Assembly (NCBI RefSeq): GCF_024586455.1
Contig: NC_065921.1
Coordinates: forward strand, 27,897,135-27,961,134
DNA from: Bactrocera neohumeralis
Taxonomy: Eukaryota; Arthropoda; Insecta; Diptera; Tephritidae
Length of the DNA stretch: 64,000 bases
Direction of reading: 5' to 3'
Below, piece after piece: positions 58,213 through 64,000 of this stretch; positions within the stretch are counted from its first letter, which is position 1; each line of letters begins with the position of its first letter. The position numbers and the translations under genes are program-made. The notes beneath the pieces are model-generated. The model was given only the letters and a program-made list of their open reading frames with translations, made no database searches and was not told where the DNA came from.

Positions 58213-59814
58213 TTAAATTTATATTATAGTTACACCGATGATCGCTCGATTTTTCACTTTTTTATAAGTTTCTAACCTCAATGTCCGCTGCGGTTCAGTT
58301 TTTGCGGTATCTGCTGTTTATATCCGGTATTGCTTCCAGCTAACTAGAAATGCTCGCGGTAAAATAAAAGTGACTCTCTCATAAATAACGGTGTATAAAA
58401 GTATATTTTTTATAAAAACCGCAAATGATTAGACATACATATAAATGTATAAATAAAGATATAGCATGTATACATATAGATAATATACATATATGTACTT
58501 TTATCACCCAATAACAACAAATACATTTGCGGTCGCCGCTTAGAAGTGAAACAACTGATTTTTTCCAACGACCTACCGAGTCTACAAGCGATTGAGCATG
58601 CTAAGCAAGCCAGCGAATGCACGAATTGATAAAAATAAGAATGAAAAAAGTAAAAAAGGAAAAAAAAATAAAAAAAAATGAAAACAAAAATTAAATTGAA
58701 AAAAGTGAAAAAATTGCAAACCGCAAAAATTCTACAACATTGACTGGAATTGTATATTTTATTGGCAATATATTTATCGTTGTTGTTGCTGTGACTGTCG
58801 CTTTTGCACGAGAGTCGCCCAAAACAGGTGGGGAGACCTACATACAAACATACACACACACATATGTACATGTACATACATAAGTGTTCGTGCAACAGTC
58901 AGCGGGCAAAGGAAGGGGGTAGTGTTGTTGGTATTGTTGTTGTTATTGTTGGTGGTTTACCGACTGACTCGCTTTACAAGCATACCCGCTGTGAATGAGT
59001 GCAGCGGGCACATGCTGCTTACATACTAACTCATCTACTTATACATATGTATACTAAGTATATAATGTATTTGTGTGTATATGTGCATCCCTGTGCTGCT
59101 ACCTTGCGTGTGTGTGTGTGTGTGTAGTTGGGTATGAATGACTGTGTGACGTAATTTTGCATTCACCCGAAATTGTGCGCATTCAATTTTGTTGTTGTTG
59201 TTGTTGCAGTTGCTTGTTACTTGCAGCTGTATTGTTGGTGTTGTTGTTGTTGTTTTTAAGGTACGCTCTAAGTAGTTCAACATACATAAATGTGTGCATA
59301 GCTTTTTACAACTATTTCTACCATTGTTGTTGTTGTTGTTGTTTTTGTGCTTTACTACAACCACTACTGTACATGTTGTTGTTTTATACTTGTTGCTTTC
59401 GTCAATTTTTCTTTCTTTTATTTTAGTTTTAATTCTATAGGCACTTGCTTTGTGATTCTGTTTTTTTATCTCTCTCTCTCTTTCGCTCTCTTTTAGAGTA
59501 AAGCAATATGTGCAGCAAAGTTTGGTCCAAAGAGCGGTCGAATATTGTTGTACCTTCCGATGCGCAAGCTAATCGGAAAGTTCAAAAGTTCTCAAACTAT
59601 AAAGTTCGGCACTCCTTGCGTAATGTCACACGCTCGCTTGTACATATTTATGGCGTAAAAATGTTTTCTGTTTCCATAAACTCAAGTTTAAGATTACGTG
59701 TTCTATAAAACTGCACTTGCAAGTCTTCATTTGATTTGTTAGCCCCAATTTGTTTTTACATCTTCATAAAAAAATGGCAATCAATGTCTGAATTTGATAT
59801 CCCCGCAAAACGAA
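58213..59814. other. Non-coding DNA rich in TTG repeats
   Basis: GT microsatellite (about 59107-59125), TTG repeats near 58780, 58925, 59190-59207, 59240 and 59325-59344, and a CTCTCTCTCT tract near 59472. Purine-rich AAAAAAGTAAAAAAGG near 58645. The ORFs here translate repeats. No gene recognised. Confidence 0.5.
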
Positions 59815-60720
59815 TGTGGTTGTGCAAGCTGACGTTGAGCAATACCAAAAGCTTTGTCATGATCGGGAAGGACCTCGCCGTTCGATGCCAAACGAGGTTT
59901 CAGACAAAGCGACTCTATATCGTGCGACTTCTTCAATCTACTACTGGAGAGATGCAGGGCTTCTTCAATCTTCTGCAAAAGTGACATCGATATCATTGGC
60001 CAAAACAACCGCGCCGTTAGTTCTGCTTTCTCCAGAATGGACGAAGCGAATGGGTCAGATTGCGAACGAGGACAAGACGAAATATCTCCTGTCATCAAGC
60101 AAATAGTCGACGCACTCGCGACTAGGCTCTGACGTCACTATTGACAGTCATAACTTCGAAGTCGTAGATAATGTCGTCTATCTTGGAACCAGCATTAACA
60201 CCAACAACAACTTCAACCTTGAACTGAGCCTGAATAGGCAATTGAGAAATAAAGTCCTCTCTCGACGAACAAAGACCAAACTCTACAAGTCCATCATCAT
60301 TCTCGTTTTGCTGTATGGTGCAGAAGCATGGACGATGACAACATCTGATGAGTCGGCTTTACGAGTTGTCGTGAGACGAGGTTTTCGGAAGATTTATGGT
60401 CCTTAGCGCATTGGCAACGGCGAATATCGCAGTCGATGGCACGATGAGCTGTAAAGATAAACGACGACATTAATATAGTTGAGCGAATTAAGAGTCGCTG
60501 GCTACGCTGGCTAGATCAAGTCGTCTGAATGAATGAAAACACTCCAGCCCTAAGAATATTCGATACAGTACCCGCCGGGGGAAGCAGAGGAAGGGGAAGA
60601 CCTCCACTCCGTTGGAAAGACCAGGTGGTCAAGGACCTGGAAACTCTTGGAATCTCCAATTGGCGCCAAACAGTGAAAAAGAAGAATGACTGGTGTGCTG
60701 TCAAGAAGAAGATATGTATA
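59815..60720 (+). pseudogene. RTE-like retrotransposon, RT C-terminal half to 3' end
   Basis: Blocks in order are FDAKRGFRQSDSISCDFFNL (59880-59940), DIIGQNNRAVSSAFS (about 59988) directly after FCKS, so the catalytic YADD segment is deleted, then NEDKTKYLLSS, YLGTSINTNNN, LLYGAEAWTMTTSDESALR (about 60310-60370), and the C-terminus ENTPALRIFDTVPAGGSRGR to GISNWRQTVKKKNDW (60530-60690). Two or more frameshifts are needed to join them. It is the best-preserved 3' half of the family. Confidence 0.88.
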
Positions 60721-60744
60721 CATACGTATTTTTACATAAATAAT

Positions 60745-60935
60745 CAGCGTGACGACGTTTACGAAATATCGATCTGAAATTTTGCACACGTTGTTTTGAT
60801 ATGACTACTGTACGAACTGATCGATCATAATCAAGTCCTTATATGGAAAACTGTTTTATAAATTTAAGTGGTATAAAAAACGTCATAATGTAACAGTAGA
60901 CCTACTGCTTCGGAACTCAGCCTTTTTCGGGTAGT
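60745..60935. repeat. Fragment of the 153-bp repeat family and tail
   Basis: ATCGATCTGAAATTTTGCAC, then GAACTGATCGATCATAATCA and AGTCCTTATATGG match parts of the array units. CTTCGGAACTCAGCC near 60910 resembles the tails at 34120 and 38407. Confidence 0.55.
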
Positions 60936-60939
60936 GGCT

Positions 60940-61695
60940 AATCACTCCCGTAGTAGCCTGGTAAGCTCGCTAGGACAGGTACTTCAGTCTCCCTAACTGA
61001 TGAATGGGAACGGGTAGGCTCCGGATAGGCTTCGTTGGCTTCTTGTGGTACTACTATACTGTTGAATCTAAGATCTGCTCGGCAAGCGTTGGTCAACTAC
61101 CAGCAGCTGTGCTATCGAAAGATCCTGCTGGCACAGGGTAAATAATAAGTAGTCTAAGGAACTGTTTGCTCACAGCAAATACCATATTTCAATGATTATA
61201 AGAGTTCTAACTGGACTATCGAACAGTGTCCCGGTGTTTATGTAGTAATATTGAATATCTTACCGGATGACAGATGCATCAGCTTGTTTGAAGAAGACGA
61301 GATAGAATCATCTCAACATTTCCTCCACGAATGTCAGGCTTATGTCAGATCAAGGCAATACACCACGTAGCGCAAACTTTTAGACTTCCAGGTGGGATAG
61401 TGGAAGTAAAAATATGCCGCTTTGATCGCCATACACTTGGATGTGGGCAGAAAGGATTCTTTTACATATGGCTCATGCAGCTCACGACTTCTGGTCCTAA
61501 ACCAAGTACCCTTTGAGTAACCAAAAAACATCAGTTTGAAGGCGAGCTAAAGTGAGAAGGCGAAACATCCACTTAGATACAAAAACTCTGAGGCAGTTTC
61601 TAAACTTCTATATAGACGGGAATAGTATAATATCTGTGCAGACCCCAGTACCTTTCTACACCACTCGAGGCAAACCTAACCTAACTCACGGAGTA
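60940..61695 (+). pseudogene. Jockey-like retrotransposon 3' end with CCTAACCTAAC tail
   Basis: The terminal Cys/His segment is clear: RCISLFEEDE-like sequence followed by ESSQHFLHECQAYVRSRQ (about 61270-61355). Near 61560 LDTKTLRQFLNFYIDGN resembles the last residues of such ORF2 proteins. The sequence ends GGCAAACCTAACCTAACTCA at about 61670-61690. Stops and shifts are present. Confidence 0.72.
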
Positions 61696-62662
61696 AAATA
61701 TTTCTTCACCGTGTACATTTTTTTTTGCCTTAAAAGTGCAATAAAATGAAGACACCCCCACAATTTGAAAACCTCAAGTGTTTAAGCCGCGAGCAAAAAG
61801 ACATAAGTAAATGTGTAGATTTCCCCGTTTTTCGAGTGCGCACGCATGTTGAAAAAGAAGCTAATTAAAAAATTCAAATTCAAGTGACTCGCCGAAGGAA
61901 GCACAACCAGAAGAAGAAGAAGCAGAAGGAGGAAAGGAGAAATGAAGAAAAACAAAAGATTGGCGTGTGTTGGAAACAAAGCAAAAGCGCAACATATGGT
62001 TGCATTATGTGGCCGTTGAGGCCGTTGAGGCGGGGGCCGCATTGTTCGTGCGGCCGTGCAACACGCGCTAATGCGTCAAGCACATACACTTGCACGGGCC
62101 TGCCACAATGCAACAATGCAGTTGCAAGACAATACAATAAAATAGCATTGCATACGTTGCAATGCAACAACAACAACACACAATAATAGTATGCAGTGAA
62201 GAAAGCCCCAACATCTTCTTCAGCCACTTGCCACTTGCCACTTGCTTGCTTCTTGCCACTTGTGTTGTCGTCATCAGCTGCTGCTGTTGCTGCTTCTTTT
62301 GCTCATTTCCACCGCTTCGTGCCACAACCGAAGTCTGTTGCAGTGTTGCTCTTGTTATAATAAAAAAACAAAACACCGCAACAACAACAAATTATAATAA
62401 AATAAATTGTAGAGTGCATTTTTTGTAATTTAATTTTTATTGTTATTGTTATTGTTATTGCTGTCATGCCTTTTCTTTTGTTTCAATCAAGTGCCATTGC
62501 TGCACCTCAATACAATGTTAAGCATTAAAACAACAACAAGTTTAGTGTCTTAAAGCAAGTGTATACACGTAGATGAGCGCACAGTGGGCCAAATCAGGTG
62601 ATTTTAGTGTAAAAAAAAATTTGTATATAAATCATGTATTGAAATAAATATTAACGGGATTG
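61696..62662. other. Non-coding DNA, simple-sequence rich
   Basis: GAAGAAGAAG tract near 61912, repeated GCCACTTGCCACTTGCCACT near 62225, CTGCTGCTGTTGCTGC near 62277 and a TTATTG hexamer run near 62437-62460. ORFs on both strands here overlap and reflect composition. Confidence 0.5.
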
Positions 62663-63190
62663 TTGTTGTTGTAATGGTTATCTAGTCCCCTTTAGGGTGG
62701 TAAGATTCAAATAAGTTGTCATCGAGGTCACTCGACGGTAGGCCCAACGAACGGGCTGATCAGAATGCGAGTCATGCTGCCTGTTTGAACTCCTAAGGAC
62801 CGTTGGTTCAGATTGCACAGCCGTAGAGACTAAGGTCACAATAGTGCTTTGGTTGCATGGGGTCACGGTGTATCTTAAGACCTAAGCAGCTTTGTGATGG
62901 TTCCATCCATTCCATATATTACACCGAACCGAGGTGAAGTTTAGATGGAGCCTTTTAGCGCAGACGCAGCAGAAAAATTCCTCCGTAACCGGGTTGGACT
63001 CATTGCAAGCACGAGTCAGGAGGATACGGAGCAATCCTGAGCAAAGGAGTTTCAGTGATGACAAACTTTGTCTAAAACTGTCCGATTCAAGGAGTTAGAT
63101 CTCCTTGCTCTTAGCCGGATAAAATCCGAGTCAATTCCAGTAACGTAGAACCGGCTGTCATGGGAACCTGGGCTTGATTTTCTTTACATC
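62663..63190 (-). repeat. Unclassified GC-rich dispersed repeat with TTGTTG edge
   Basis: About 520 bp of balanced composition start right after TTGTTGTTGTTG (about 62661), which on the minus strand would be a CAA-type 3' tail as seen in some non-LTR elements. Short minus-strand frames (62866-62678 and 63064-62882) have no recognised domain. Retroposon origin is inference. Confidence 0.4.
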
Positions 63191-63624
63191 ACCGACATGC
63201 TGTGAGATTCTCGGTTTTGGACGGTTTGACGATCAGGGATTCTAAATTAGTGTCAGACCTGATTACTGCACTCTCAAGAAGATGCTCAAAATATCTGTCA
63301 AAGTACTCTGATTATCCCGAATTTAAGTTTTGGTTTTGTAAAATATTCACCAGAGTCTTCTTTATACATTTTGTCGATGATCCAAGATGGATTGATGGAA
63401 CAATGATGATCTCAACTTCTTTTTGAACCTATTTTGCTCGGTATATTTTGATCCAACAAAGAGACAGTACGGTTAATGGCGAAGCCTTTTCGGATATAAT
63501 ATCCAGCGACGTACTTTTCTTTGACCGTTGGTCTGTCAAAGGTACCTCTTAGTTCTCCTTTAATCTTATACTTTTAGTCGATGATCCAAATTAGTTTGAT
63601 GAACAAACTGACTTCAATCTATTT
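63191..63624. other. Unannotated DNA with one imperfect direct repeat
   Basis: TTTGTCGATGATCCAAGATG near 63370 is echoed by TTAGTCGATGATCCAAATTA near 63575, with weaker similarity after both. The ORF at 63202-63426 shows no domain. Confidence 0.45.
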
Positions 63625-63830
63625 CTGATGAATTGTTCCCTTTACCTCAAAATGGCCATACGTTGTGTCCTGTAGCGTTATCTTGTTGAGGTTTTCATTT
63701 TTGACCACAATATGTTCACATCTCCTCAGTTCCCAATGAAACTCACCAAAACATTCATACTCTCTTTTGCATGGTTTTTATCATCTGTTTCAGATGGTCC
63801 AATGATGCTTGAGTGATTTTAATTGAGTTT
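63625..63830 (-). pseudogene. Small decayed DD41D transposase remnant
   Basis: Two anchors match the nested element at 5.8-6.0 kb in the same order: GATGAATTGTTCC and CCTCAAAATGGCCATA at 63627-63665 (5776-5815 there), then ATCTTGTTGA near 63680, and GGTCCAATGATG near 63797 (5971 there). The spacing is about 25 bp shorter. No frame survives. Confidence 0.6.
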
Positions 63831-64000
63831 GTTGTGGGTTTTAGTATTCATCAATCTTCCTAGAAAATAAAGTTGTAACACAGCAGCAGACTCTAATTAA
63901 CAACTTCGTCAAAACCGAAGATGTTCCTGTACTTCTGAATGGTTAGCTTGGTCCAAAGTCACACTGGAGATCGCCAAACAGCCGCAAAGTTGCATTCAAA

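Noticed and set aside
58410..58895. 161-codon minus-strand ORF
   Set aside because: Composed of Tyr/Met/Ile/Cys runs from CATA repeats and Phe runs from poly(A); no family recognised.
1..64000. tRNA, rRNA or snRNA genes
   Set aside because: No stretch was recognised by eye as an A/B-box pair with cloverleaf potential or as conserved rRNA/snRNA sequence; a covariance-model scan would be decisive.

Overview
The window is 64 kb of AT-rich eukaryotic DNA, most likely from a dipteran and probably a tephritid fruit fly. That assignment is inferred from the dense mariner/Tc1 elements, Jockey-like and RTE-like retrotransposon remains, TATG/CATA and AAC/TTG microsatellites and Drosophila-style splice signals. 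It looks like one long intergenic or intronic stretch. No bacterial operon, CRISPR array, rRNA or tRNA was recognised. Only one convincing host gene is visible: a short gene at 43891-44373 encoding a small basic HMG-box protein of the kind found in insect sperm chromatin, with a good splice acceptor just upstream.

Almost everything else that can be recognised is transposon debris. (1) IS630/Tc1/mariner elements: an internally deleted mariner (4502-5073); a Tc1-like element with 222-bp inverted repeats (5095-8087) carrying a nested, nearly intact DD41D element (5408-6705); a DD34D mariner (15786-17032) and a rearranged relative (27501-28480) abutting a piece of a second mariner (28487-28790); a DD37D element (40590-41859) inserted at a TA inside a third mariner (40505-42145); and remnants at 49978-50660, 54290-54960 and 63625-63830. 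(2) Jockey-like non-LTR remains with RNase H domains at 2755-3660, 21470-22140, 30590-31640, 32250-32900, 55090-55435 and 60940-61695; three end in CCTAACCTAA. (3) RTE-like non-LTR remains at 20230-20470, 32925-33855, 42146-43720, 52905-52985 and 59815-60720. (4) Small non-autonomous elements: two copies of a 146-bp MITE, a 1-kb repeat with 14-bp terminal inverted repeats, and a possible TTAA-flanked piggyBac-like element. Every transposase or reverse transcriptase seen is broken.

The second theme is tandem repetition. At least seven different arrays are present: a ~133-bp TACCGAATTTCG array (left edge), a ~245-bp CCCGAAA array (8.9-9.6 kb), a ~125-bp array (11.0-11.7 kb), a 20-bp GATCTTTCGGATC array at two loci (19.4-20.1 and 24.1-24.85 kb), a ~120-bp TATCGATA-rich array (25.9-26.8 kb), a ~140-bp array (45.1-46.3 kb), and a ~153-bp repeat at four or more loci. 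Long AT-only or poly(A)-rich tracts lie at 53.1-54.1 and 56.2-57.3 kb. A perfect 3'/5' splice-site juxtaposition near 22358 is a candidate recursive-splicing point, which would fit a very large host intron. No new multi-gene system was found. The strongest leads are the nested transposons, the 153-bp repeat, the DRE-like satellite, the HMG-box gene and the candidate ratchet site.
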